Of a stretch of 64,000 nt of DNA, positions 16,275-23,856 are shown piece after piece. Made by a program: the position numbers and the translations under genes. Position 1 is the first letter of the stretch. Each line of letters begins with the position of its first letter. This stretch comes from Sphingobium sp. AP50 (GTDB lineage: Bacteria > Pseudomonadota > Alphaproteobacteria > Sphingomonadales > Sphingomonadaceae), in the NCBI RefSeq assembly GCF_900109095.1, contig NZ_FNYZ01000020.1:1-64000 (forward strand), read 5' to 3'. Below the pieces are notes generated by a model, which had not been told where the DNA came from, made no database searches, and was given only the letters and a program-made list of their open reading frames with translations.

Positions 16275-17747
16275 ATGACGGAGTGCAAGGAAAAGGTGCG
16301 ATATCGCATATCCTGGATCAGCGGCACGGCGCTCATGCTGTCCGCCTGCGCCGCCGGCCCCGATTATCATGCGCCGCAGACGGGGGCGCTGGGCGTTCCC
16401 GGCACCTATAGTCAGGGTGACGGCGCGGCGCTGAATGAGGCCGATCTGGCCCAATGGTGGACGCGCCTCAATGATCCCGTGCTGACCGGCCTGATCGATC
16501 AGGCGGTCACCAATAATCTGGACATCGTGCAGGCACAGGCCCGGCTGCGTCAGGCGCGCGAAAGCCTGCGCCAGGCCAATGCCAGCTTCCTGCCGCAGGT
16601 CAGCGCATCGGGCAGCGGCGGCAAAAATTATCGCAGCCAGGCGGGCGGCACTCGCGTGGATAGTAGCGGCAATGTGATCAGCACCGGCGCCAGCAACTGG
16701 TCCAGCAGCTATTCGGCGAGCGCATCGGCCAGCTGGCAGATCGACCTGTTTGGCGAACTGTCCCGATCGGCGGAGGCGGCGCGTGCCGATCTGGCGGCGT
16801 CGGGCTATGACCTTGCCAATGTCCGGATGACAATCCTGTCCGAACTCGTCACCAACTATGTCGGCGCACGGCTGGCGCAGGAGCAGTTGAAGGTCGCGCG
16901 CGAGACGCAGGCGATCCAGCAGGATAATTACAAGATCGCCGACTGGCGGTTGCAAGCCGGCCTCGTCTCCTCGCTGGACGAGCAGCAGGCCAAGGCACAA
17001 TTGGCGCAGACCAACGCCACCATCCCGCAGTTGGAAGCCAGCCTGCGCGGCAGCCTCAACCGCATCGCCGTACTGACGGGACAGGCGCCGGGCGAAGCGA
17101 CCCGCGCGCTGGAAACGCCCGCCGCCATCCCCACCGCATCGACACAGATCGCGACCGGCATCCCGGCCGACACGCTGCGCCAGCGCCCCGATGTGCGCAG
17201 CGCCGAACGGGCACTGGCCGCCGCCACCGCACGGATCGGCGTGGCGCAGGCACAGCTTTATCCCTCGCTCAGCATCAGCGGCAATCTGGGCACGACGTCC
17301 AACGCCTTCAGCGATCTGTTCAGCCTGATCACCGGCGGTGTCTTCGGCAATGTGGCGCAGACCATCTTCGACGGCGGAAGGCTGCGCTCGCAGGTCCGCT
17401 CGCAAAAGGCCGCGACCGACGCCGCCTTCGCCGCCTATAAGCAGAGCGTGCTGGGCGCGCTGGAGGATGTCGAAAATGCGATGGCCTCGCTCAGCAGCGC
17501 GCGCCTGCGCAAGGCGGAGTTTGCGACCGCCTATGAAGCGTCGAACAACGCCGCAATCATGGCGCGCAGCCAGTATCAGGCGGGCCTGACTGATTTCCAG
17601 ACGCTGTCGACCAGCGAAACCACCCTATTGAACGCGCGCAACAGCCTGGCTTCCGCGCAATCCGACGAAGTTCTGGCCATCGCCCAGCTCTATAATGCGC
17701 TGGGCGGCGGCTGGCAGAGCGTGGACAACCGCCCAAATGAGCAATGA
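16275..17747 (+). CDS. Outer-membrane efflux lipoprotein (NodT/OprM family)
   Basis: 490 aa. An N-terminal lipoprotein signal with lipobox LSAC (about residues 17-20) precedes AGPDYHAP, the usual start of mature NodT-type factors. Two TolC/OEP repeats follow, with long helices (LTGLIDQAVTNNLDI...; RPDVRSAERALAAATARIGVAQ). It forms the trimeric channel of a tripartite pump. ATG 16275 is chosen because it leaves a normal signal peptide; ATG 16224 and an upstream start are possible. The 3' end overlaps the adaptor gene by 11 bp, so outer-membrane factor, adaptor, ATPase and permease form one operon. Confidence 0.9.
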   Translation: MTECKEKVRYRISWISGTALMLSACAAGPDYHAPQTGALGVPGTYSQGDGAALNEADLAQWWTRLNDPVLTGLIDQAVTNNLDIVQAQARLRQARESLRQANASFLPQVSASGSGGKNYRSQAGGTRVDSSGNVISTGASNWSSSYSASASASWQIDLFGELSRSAEAARADLAASGYDLANVRMTILSELVTNYVGARLAQEQLKVARETQAIQQDNYKIADWRLQAGLVSSLDEQQAKAQLAQTNATIPQLEASLRGSLNRIAVLTGQAPGEATRALETPAAIPTASTQIATGIPADTLRQRPDVRSAERALAAATARIGVAQAQLYPSLSISGNLGTTSNAFSDLFSLITGGVFGNVAQTIFDGGRLRSQVRSQKAATDAAFAAYKQSVLGALEDVENAMASLSSARLRKAEFATAYEASNNAAIMARSQYQAGLTDFQTLSTSETTLLNARNSLASAQSDEVLAIAQLYNALGGGWQSVDNRPNEQ

Positions 17748-19254
17748 TGTGACCCCGGACAAGGATCTCAGCGACTTCCTCGGCGAAAAGCCGCAGAAAC
17801 CGTGGCGCAAATGGGCGATCCGGGGTGGCGCGGGCGTCGTCCTGCTGATCCTCGTCCTGCTCGTCGCCCGCTGCTTCTCCGGCGAGGACAAGCCCAATTA
17901 CGCGACGCGCGAGGTGCGCAAGGGCGACCTGACCGTCAGCGTGTCCGCCACCGGCAATCTGAAACCGATCAATCAGGTCGATGTCGGGTCCGAACAGTCG
18001 GGCAAGATCACCGCCGTCTATGTCGACGTGAACGACCGCGTGACCAAGGGGCAGAAGCTGGCCGAACTCGACACCCGCCGACTGGTCGACACAGTCAACC
18101 AGAATCAGGCGCAGGTCGCCTCCAGCCAGGCCAGCGTCGCACAGGCGCAGGCGCAGGTTGCCCTGGCGAAAGCGACGCTGGACCGGCAGGAGACTGTGTT
18201 CAAACTATCGAGCGGCCGCGTACCGGCGAAGACCGAGATGGATTCGGCCCGCGCCGACTATCAGAGCGCCCTCGCCAATCTGCGGTCGGCGCAGGCGCAG
18301 GTCCGCGTGTCGCAGGCCGGGCTTTCCACCGCCCAGACCAACCTGTCGATCGCGCAGATCGTCTCCCCCGTGAACGGCGTGGTCCTGTCCCGCGATATCG
18401 AGCCGGGCCAGACGGTCGCGGCATCGCTCAACGCCCCGGTGCTGTTCACCCTGGCCGAGGACCTGACGCAGATGGAAGTCGAAGTGTCGGTGGACGAAGC
18501 GGACGTCGGTCAGGTGAAGGAAGGCCAGACCGCCAGCTTCGCCGTCGACGCCTTCCCCGGCCGCACCTTCCCGGCGAAGGTCACGCGGGTCAATGTCGGA
18601 TCGAATGCGTCGAGCAGCAGTTCCTCCTCCTCGTCCAGCACGACGACGACCAGCAGCACCGGCACCGTGGTCGCCTATACGGCCGTGTTGTCTGTCGATA
18701 ATAGCGACGAAACCCTGCGCCCCGGCATGACCGCGACGGCGGATATCGTGACGCAGGAGCTGCATGACGTGCTGCTGGTGCCCAACAGCGCGCTGCGCTT
18801 CAAGCCCAGCACCGGCGCATCGGGCGGCGGCATCACCAGCGTCCTACCCGGCCCCGGCCGGATGCGGCGCGGCGGCGCCAATCGCCAGGTCAAGTTTGGC
18901 GCTGGCAGCAGCCAGACCGTCTATATCGTAGGCGAAGACGGCAATCCCAAGGCGGTGCAGGTCACCGTTGGCGCCAGCGACGGATCGCGCACCGCCATCA
19001 CCGGCGGCGACCTGAAGGCCGGGGCGCGGGTCATCACCGGCCAGCTTGCCGCCGGGCAGCAGGCCCCCGCCGAAGACCAGAAGGCCGACAGCAATAGCGA
19101 CACCAAGGCGCCGGACCGCCGCCAGAGCAATCCGGCCGCCGACGGCACGCCCGCCAGCGTCGGCAAGTTGGGCAATTCCGGCGACTCGGCACCCGAAACC
19201 GCCCCGGTCGCGCCAACGGAAACGCGCGGCACCGGCCGCCCGAGCGGAACCTGA
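17737..19254 (+). CDS. MacA-like periplasmic adaptor (membrane fusion protein)
   Basis: 505 aa. A cytoplasmic tail, one membrane helix (about residues 29-45) and a biotinyl-lipoyl half-motif (VSATGNLKPINQVDVGSEQS) are followed by a long coiled-coil hairpin (about 100-200), a second lipoyl half and a beta-barrel domain. A serine/threonine homopolymer of about 20 residues (289-308) interrupts the barrel domain, and the C-terminal 60 residues are disordered and rich in Gln, Ala, Thr and Pro. This is longer than the roughly 370 aa of E. coli MacA. It links the MacB-type ABC transporter to the NodT channel. The start ATG overlaps the upstream gene. Confidence 0.9.
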   Translation: MSNDVTPDKDLSDFLGEKPQKPWRKWAIRGGAGVVLLILVLLVARCFSGEDKPNYATREVRKGDLTVSVSATGNLKPINQVDVGSEQSGKITAVYVDVNDRVTKGQKLAELDTRRLVDTVNQNQAQVASSQASVAQAQAQVALAKATLDRQETVFKLSSGRVPAKTEMDSARADYQSALANLRSAQAQVRVSQAGLSTAQTNLSIAQIVSPVNGVVLSRDIEPGQTVAASLNAPVLFTLAEDLTQMEVEVSVDEADVGQVKEGQTASFAVDAFPGRTFPAKVTRVNVGSNASSSSSSSSSSTTTTSSTGTVVAYTAVLSVDNSDETLRPGMTATADIVTQELHDVLLVPNSALRFKPSTGASGGGITSVLPGPGRMRRGGANRQVKFGAGSSQTVYIVGEDGNPKAVQVTVGASDGSRTAITGGDLKAGARVITGQLAAGQQAPAEDQKADSNSDTKAPDRRQSNPAADGTPASVGKLGNSGDSAPETAPVAPTETRGTGRPSGT

Positions 19255-19259
19255 TCGCT

Positions 19260-19976
19260 ATGGCTGCCGATCCCATCATTTCCCTGCCCATTATCTCCTT
19301 AAGGGGCGTCACCAAAGTCTATGGCGAAGGCCCGACAGCCTTTCAGGCGCTCAAGGGCGTGGATCTCGATATCCAGCAGGGCGATTTCGTCGCCGTCATG
19401 GGGCCGTCCGGATCGGGCAAGTCCACCACGATGAACATATTGGGCTGCCTCGACGTGCCTTCGGGCGGTACCTATCTGTTCAAGGGCCATCATGTTGAAA
19501 CGCTGGACCGCGACCAGCGGGCGCTGTTGCGGCGCCGCTATCTGGGCTTTGTGTTTCAGGGCTTCAACCTGCTGTCGCGCACGACCGCGCTGGAGAATGT
19601 CGAACTGCCCCTGCTCTATCGCGGCGAGGACAAGAAGCTGCGCTACGAGATGGGGATGGCAGCGCTCGACAAGGTGGGGCTGAAGGACTGGTGGGACCAT
19701 ACCCCCGCAGAACTCTCCGGCGGGCAGCAGCAGCGCGTCGCCATCGCCCGCGCCATCGTGACCCAACCCGACGTGCTGGTCGCGGACGAGCCGACCGGCA
19801 ACCTCGATTCGCAGCGCTCGATCGAGATCATGGAATTGCTGACCGACCTCAACAAGAATAGCGGCATCACCGTGCTGATGGTGACGCATGAGCCGGATAT
19901 GGCCGCCTTCGCACGCACCATCGTCCATTTCCGCGACGGGCTGGTCGAAAGCATCGAAGCGGGGGTGGCGGCATGA
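19260..19976 (+). CDS. ABC transporter ATP-binding protein (MacB/LolD type)
   Basis: 238 aa nucleotide-binding subunit. Walker A is GPSGSGKST (about residues 48-56), the signature LSGGQQQRVAIARA, Walker B VLVADEPTGNLD, and H-loop VTHEP. It lies 5 bp after the adaptor gene. It powers the MacB-like permease encoded after an intervening 186-bp stretch, so the ATPase and permease are separate polypeptides here rather than fused as in E. coli MacB. Confidence 0.93.
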   Translation: MAADPIISLPIISLRGVTKVYGEGPTAFQALKGVDLDIQQGDFVAVMGPSGSGKSTTMNILGCLDVPSGGTYLFKGHHVETLDRDQRALLRRRYLGFVFQGFNLLSRTTALENVELPLLYRGEDKKLRYEMGMAALDKVGLKDWWDHTPAELSGGQQQRVAIARAIVTQPDVLVADEPTGNLDSQRSIEIMELLTDLNKNSGITVLMVTHEPDMAAFARTIVHFRDGLVESIEAGVAA

Positions 19977-19988
19977 GGATGATCTGTC

Positions 19989-20160
19989 AGACCTTCTCCC
20001 CTCGGGGGAGAAGGATACGAAGCCTTGCCGAGCGCAGCGAGGTTAGGCGCAGTTGGAAGAGGGGGAGCCACGGCGCACGGTCGCTCCCCCCTCTCCACGC
20101 GAAGCTAGCCAGCAAGCTGGCAAGCTTCGCTATCCTCTCCCCCATGGGGCGAGGAAGATA
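19989..20160. repeat. Long imperfect palindrome inside the efflux operon
   Basis: Outer arms CTTCTCCCC...GGATACGAAGCCTTGC (from 19989) pair with GCAAGCTTCGCTATCC...GGGGCGAGGAAG (to about 20160). An inner stem GGGGGAGC (20061-20068) pairs with GCTCCCCC (20085-20092). The start of the left arm is itself a hairpin, CCTTCTCCCCTCGGGGGAGAAGG. It occupies the whole gap between ATPase and permease genes, which are normally adjacent or overlapping. Confidence 0.75.
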
Positions 20161-20162
20161 AG

Positions 20163-21368
20163 ATGCTAGGCACCACCGTCATCCTCGCCTTTCGCGCGAT
20201 CAACCGGCACAAGCTGCGCAGCTTCCTCACCACGCTGGGCATCATCATCGGCGTGGCCGCGGTCGTGACCATGGTGACGCTGGGCAATGGCGCGACTGCG
20301 GCCGTGCGCGAACAAATCAGTTCGCTGGGCGCCAATGTGCTGCAATTGCGGCCGGGTCAGGGCTTTGGCCGGGGCGGCGGCGGCCCCCGCCCGCCAGACT
20401 TCAAGGAACGCGACCTCACCGCCATCGAAAACCAGTTGACCGGCGTGCGCGCCGTGGCGCCCGTGGTCCAGTCGAGCGGCACCGCCATCTATGAAGGCAA
20501 TAACTGGTCGACCACCGTCTATGGCACCACGTCCGCTTATTCGGAGGTGCAGCAGTGGAAGGTCGCGGACGGTCGCCTGTTCCTGCCCGATGAAGAGGAA
20601 GCGGGCAAATCCGTCTGCATCATCGGCAATACGGTGCGCAGCAACCTGTTCCAGGGGACAGAGCCGGTCGGCCAGCGGATGCGGATCAAGGGCGTGTCCT
20701 GTCAGGTCGTGGGCGTGCTGGCCACGCGCGGTCAGGGCGGCTTTGGCGATCAGGACGATGTCGTCGTGATGCCGATCAAGTTCGTGCAGCGCCGCTTCAC
20801 CGGCGATCGGGACATCAGCCAGATCATGGTGGCGGTGGACGACGCCTATGACACCAGCACGGTGCAGACCAGCCTTGAGGAACTGATGCGCGAGCGGCGC
20901 AAGATCAAGGCGGGCGATCAGGACAATTTCAACGTCTTCGACACCAAGCAGATCAGCGACACGCTGACCGGCACGACCACCATCCTGACCCAGATCGTCG
21001 GCGCGGTGGCGGCGATATCGCTGCTGGTCGGCGGGATCGGCATCATGAACATCATGCTGGTGTCGGTGACGGAGCGGACGCGCGAAATCGGCATCCGCCT
21101 CGCCATCGGCGCGGTCGCGCGCGAGGTGCTGATGCAATTCCTTGTCGAGGCGATCGTGCTATCCTGTCTGGGCGGCCTCATCGGGCTATTTCTGGCGCTG
21201 ATCGCCTCCGTCGCCATCGCCCCGCTGATGCAGGTCCCTTTCCTGTTCGACGTGAAGGTCAACGCCATCGCCTTCCTCTTCTCGGCCGCGATCGGCGTGG
21301 TGTTCGGTTATTTCCCGGCCCGCAGGGCGGCGGCGCTCAACCCGATTGATGCGTTGCGGCATGAGTAG
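20163..21368 (+). CDS. ABC transporter permease (MacB-like, FtsX fold)
   Basis: 401 aa. One N-terminal helix (AINRHKLRSFLTTLGIIIGVAAVVTMV region), a large periplasmic MacB-PCD domain (about 45-265) and three C-terminal FtsX helices. LVGGIGIMNIMLVSVTERTREIGIR is the conserved coupling region. A Gly/Arg-rich stretch (GFGRGGGGPRPPDF) follows residue 70. It works with the preceding ATPase, adaptor and NodT channel to export or extract a substrate, by family a macrolide, peptide or lipid. Its ATG follows a palindromic repeat. Confidence 0.93.
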   Translation: MLGTTVILAFRAINRHKLRSFLTTLGIIIGVAAVVTMVTLGNGATAAVREQISSLGANVLQLRPGQGFGRGGGGPRPPDFKERDLTAIENQLTGVRAVAPVVQSSGTAIYEGNNWSTTVYGTTSAYSEVQQWKVADGRLFLPDEEEAGKSVCIIGNTVRSNLFQGTEPVGQRMRIKGVSCQVVGVLATRGQGGFGDQDDVVVMPIKFVQRRFTGDRDISQIMVAVDDAYDTSTVQTSLEELMRERRKIKAGDQDNFNVFDTKQISDTLTGTTTILTQIVGAVAAISLLVGGIGIMNIMLVSVTERTREIGIRLAIGAVAREVLMQFLVEAIVLSCLGGLIGLFLALIASVAIAPLMQVPFLFDVKVNAIAFLFSAAIGVVFGYFPARRAAALNPIDALRHE

Positions 21369-21428
21369 GTGATGAGGGCTGGCGGGGAGGGGGAAGGCTG
21401 GTGAAGACCAGAAGCGGACCTCCCTAGT

Positions 21429-21554
21429 TCCTCCCCAAGCTTGCCTTGGGCAGATGGTAGCGCAAAGCGCTGACGGAGGGGAAATGGCGCGACGTCCGCG
21501 CTTCACCCCTCCACCGCCTTCGGCGGTCCCCCTCCCCAAGCAAGCTTGGGGAGG
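21429..21554. repeat. Palindromic repeat (CTCCCCAAGCTTGC type)
   Basis: Outer arms TCCTCCCCAAGCTTGC (21429-21444) and GCAAGCTTGGGGAGGA (about 21539-21554) are perfect inverted repeats. An inner stem GGAGGGG/CCCCTCC and a small CCGCCTTCGGCGG hairpin lie between them. This is most of the 344-bp gap between the efflux permease and the small secreted protein; no gene is seen in it. Confidence 0.8.
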
Positions 21555-21617
21555 ATTTATCTGACAGTCCGCTCCCCATTCAAAGCCCCCCTCCCCGCCA
21601 ATCTCTCGTTACATTTT

Positions 21618-21656
21618 CCGACAATTGCGGCCATCGCCCAGCACAATCCTGCGACA
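21618..21656 (+). promoter_or_regulatory. Phased direct-repeat motif upstream of small secreted protein, copy 1
   Basis: CCGACA at 21618, AGCACA at 21640 and GCGACA at 21651: three related hexamers at offsets 0, 22 and 33, whole numbers of helical turns. The same layout occurs at 22126 upstream of the next secreted-protein gene. Spacing and sequence suggest sites for a response regulator that binds tandem repeats; the regulator is not identified. Confidence 0.5.
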
Positions 21657-21712
21657 TCCCTCCACTAAAGCCCTTTCATACCGCCAGCCCGGCGCGTGGA
21701 AGGAGCAGCTTC

Positions 21713-21880
21713 ATGAAGACCATCGCCCTCAGCATCGCCAGCAGCGCGCTGGTCCTCAGCCTTGGCCTGACCGCACTGGCCGCCCCGCCGCTCGGGCAGC
21801 AGGCGCCGATCGTGGAGGGCAAGGGCAAACCAATCCTGCTCCAGCGCATGGTGGTGACGGCGACGCCGCTGCCCAACTGA
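21713..21880 (+). CDS. Small secreted protein, 55 aa, unknown function
   Basis: 55 codons from ATG 21713, with AAGGAG 8 bases upstream, to TGA 21878-21880. Residues 1-23 (MKTIALSIASSALVLSLG then LTALA) form a clear signal peptide with an AxA-type cleavage site. The mature part is only about 32 residues (PPLGQQAPIVEGKGKPILLQ...). A strong terminator follows and a phased motif lies 57 bp upstream, which supports a real gene. No family recognised. Confidence 0.72.
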   Translation: MKTIALSIASSALVLSLGLTALAAPPLGQQAPIVEGKGKPILLQRMVVTATPLPN

Positions 21881-21902
21881 TCAGCCCACCCCCGCCACAC
21901 CC

Positions 21903-21932
21903 AAAGCCTCGCAGTCCGCTGCGGGGCTTTTT
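21903..21932 (+). terminator. Rho-independent terminator
   Basis: AAAGCCTCGCAG (21903-21914), loop TCCG, CTGCGGGGCTTTTT. A GC-rich stem with a T run, directly after the 55-aa secreted-protein gene. Confidence 0.85.
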
Positions 21933-21934
21933 CT

Positions 21935-22056
21935 GTTCGCGCGGGGACGCGGAGGGGTTTTGCCGCTTGCGGTCTTCAGACCACGCTGAATGGCAGGCTG
22001 CGTGCTTTCATGGCCTCGCTGCCAGTTCTTCTCCGCGCCTCTGCGCCTCCAAGCGA
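21935..22056. repeat. Degenerate GxxExxY-cassette repeat pair without a gene
   Basis: GTTCGCGCGGGGACGCGGAG (21935-21954) is a shortened copy of the 30-bp arm at 14730-14759. CTCCGCGCCTCTGCGCCTCC then AAGCGAA (22031-22056) is a diverged inverted copy. The 70 bases between them encode nothing recognisable. It looks like the scar or precursor of the cassette seen between fabD and fabG. Confidence 0.65.
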
Positions 22057-22125
22057 ATCATAAACCTTTGTTATTCCGCCTTTTCTGAACCTCTGTTCAG
22101 CTTAAATCGCGTTTTGATACAATTT

Positions 22126-22164
22126 CCGACAAACTTGCCCGCTTCCCGGCACAGGCTTGCGACA
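22126..22164 (+). promoter_or_regulatory. Phased direct-repeat motif upstream of RcnB-like gene, copy 2
   Basis: CCGACA at 22126, GGCACA at 22148 and GCGACA at 22159: the same three hexamers with identical offsets (0, 22, 33) as copy 1 at 21618-21656. In both copies TTT comes directly before CCGACAA. It lies 66 bp before the RcnB-like start codon. Confidence 0.5.
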
Positions 22165-22229
22165 AGTGCCGCCTATCTCTGTCTTCGACGCCACGGAATG
22201 GCGCCCGGATACAAGGTAAGGAGCAAGAC

Positions 22230-22613
22230 ATGTTCAAGAAGATCATCATGGCCCTGGCCACCACAACCCTGGTCGCCAGCCCCATCATCACCGCACAGGC
22301 GCAGGCCGCACCCTATCATGGCGGGCAGCAGCGTCAGGAAGTCAGCCGCACCACCGTCCACCACAAGGCCAATGGCCGGACCGTCGTCAAGAAGCAGACC
22401 GTCGTGCGCAAGGATACGAACCATCGCTGGGCCAAGGGCCAGCGTTTCGACCGGAACCGGGCCAGCAACTATCGCGTGGTGAACAATTATCGCGATTATC
22501 GTCTGTCCGCCCCGCCGCGCGGTTATCAGTGGGTCCGCTCGGGCAATGACGCGGTGCTGATCGCGATCACCAGCGGCATCATCGGCGCGGTCGTCGGCAG
22601 CGCGATCCGCTAA
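22230..22613 (+). CDS. RcnB-like secreted protein
   Basis: 127 aa. A signal peptide (MFKKIIMALATTTLVASPII, cleavage after about AQAQA, residue 26) precedes a basic, His/Arg-rich mature part. The C-terminal pattern W-KGQRF...YRLSAPPRGYQWVRSGNDAVLIAI is that of the RcnB/periplasmic nickel-cobalt regulator family, very common as short paralogues in sphingomonads. The last 15 residues form a hydrophobic glycine-rich segment. AAGGAG ribosome site at good spacing. Envelope role; metal binding not shown here. Confidence 0.82.
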   Translation: MFKKIIMALATTTLVASPIITAQAQAAPYHGGQQRQEVSRTTVHHKANGRTVVKKQTVVRKDTNHRWAKGQRFDRNRASNYRVVNNYRDYRLSAPPRGYQWVRSGNDAVLIAITSGIIGAVVGSAIR

Positions 22614-22634
22614 GACCGCCCACCATACCGGCAG

Positions 22635-22669
22635 GACGCCCCGGAGTTCTCTCCCTCCGGGGCGTCTTT
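22635..22669 (+). terminator. Rho-independent terminator
   Basis: GACGCCCCGGAG (22635-22646), 6-10 base loop, CTCCGGGGCGTC ending at 22666, then TTT. It follows the RcnB-like gene. Confidence 0.85.
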
Positions 22670-22740
22670 GCGTTCATCTCTTCTCCATCCCATCGCGTTG
22701 TTCTAAGACTGCCGGAAAGAGGATAAAATGGGAGTGGGTG

Positions 22741-23856
22741 ATGCGGGGAATTCGGGCGTTGGTCGCCATTGCGCTGCTGGTCGGCGCGCCTGCGGCATGG
22801 GCCGCGCCGGTGATCGATTGTCCCATGCGGGACGCCCCCTTTTCCATCCAGTCGCCAATCGTCGATATCCTGCTGAATGCCGATGCGAAGACGTTGGTCG
22901 AGGCGCAGGCGGGCGACTTGCTCAAAATGCTCCCACCGCGCTTCTTTTCGACCACGGCGCCGACTTTCGCCGCGATCCTGACAATGGAAAAGCTGGCGGC
23001 GATGAAGGGCTCCGGCGCAACCGATCTGTCGGCGCTGGACGCCGCATTGCGCAAAATACCGGTAGCGCCAGCCGACAGAATCGCGCGCTGCGCGCGGTAT
23101 GACAATGATCGCCCCAACTTTATCTTGCCCGCCGGCAGGCCGCGCCTGTTGCTGTTCGAAAAGATGACCGGATTTCGCGACGGTCCATCGGTCGATGCCG
23201 CACGAGCAGCTTTTCAGACGATGGCCAAGCGCAATGGCTGGGCGCTGGTCGTCACGGACAAGGGCGGCGCGATGAGTCCGTCCATCCTGCGCCGGTTCGA
23301 TGCCGTCATCTGGAACAATGTCAGCGGCGACGTGTTGACATTGTCCCAGCGCAAGGCGTTTCGCGCCTATCTGGAGGGCGGCGGTGGCTTCATTGGCGTG
23401 CACGGATCGGCCGGCGACCCGGCAAGCTTCTGGAACTGGTATTTCGATAGCCTGATCGGCGCCCGCTTTGCCGGTCATCCGATGAGCCCGCAATTTCAGG
23501 ACGCCCGCATCGCGCTGAGCGACGCAAAATCGCCACTGGCCGACGGTCTGCCGGGCGAATGGGTGATGAACGACGAATGGTATTCCTTCACCGCCAATCC
23601 GCGGACTACCGGCGCCGATATCGTCGCGACCCTGGATGAATCGACCTACTCGCCGGTGGGCATGGACGGCATGCAACTGCGGATGGGCGATCATCCGATT
23701 GCCTGGTCCCGCTGCGTCGGCCGGGGGCGGATGTTCTATTCGGCGATCGGCCACAGGCCCGAAACCTATGGCACGCCCCCTTATGTGCGGATGCTGGAAA
23801 ATGCGATCCGCTGGACAGGCACCAAGTCCGCCTGTCAGACCAAGCCGGTGAGATAA
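22741..23856 (+). CDS. ThuA-domain secreted protein
   Basis: 371 aa from ATG 22741 with GGAG 7 bases before; GTG 22738 is an alternative. Signal peptide MRGIRALVAIALLVGAPAAW. The C-terminal two thirds are a ThuA-like class-I glutamine-amidotransferase fold: LLLFEKMTGFRDG, DAVIWNNVSGD, GGGGFIGVHGSAG and GRGRMFYSAIGHRPETYG. ThuA domains occur in sugar and trehalose utilisation and in secreted glycoside-active proteins. The N-terminal 100 residues are not recognised. The 3' end overlaps the convergent permease gene by 22 bp. Confidence 0.85.
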   Translation: MRGIRALVAIALLVGAPAAWAAPVIDCPMRDAPFSIQSPIVDILLNADAKTLVEAQAGDLLKMLPPRFFSTTAPTFAAILTMEKLAAMKGSGATDLSALDAALRKIPVAPADRIARCARYDNDRPNFILPAGRPRLLLFEKMTGFRDGPSVDAARAAFQTMAKRNGWALVVTDKGGAMSPSILRRFDAVIWNNVSGDVLTLSQRKAFRAYLEGGGGFIGVHGSAGDPASFWNWYFDSLIGARFAGHPMSPQFQDARIALSDAKSPLADGLPGEWVMNDEWYSFTANPRTTGADIVATLDESTYSPVGMDGMQLRMGDHPIAWSRCVGRGRMFYSAIGHRPETYGTPPYVRMLENAIRWTGTKSACQTKPVR

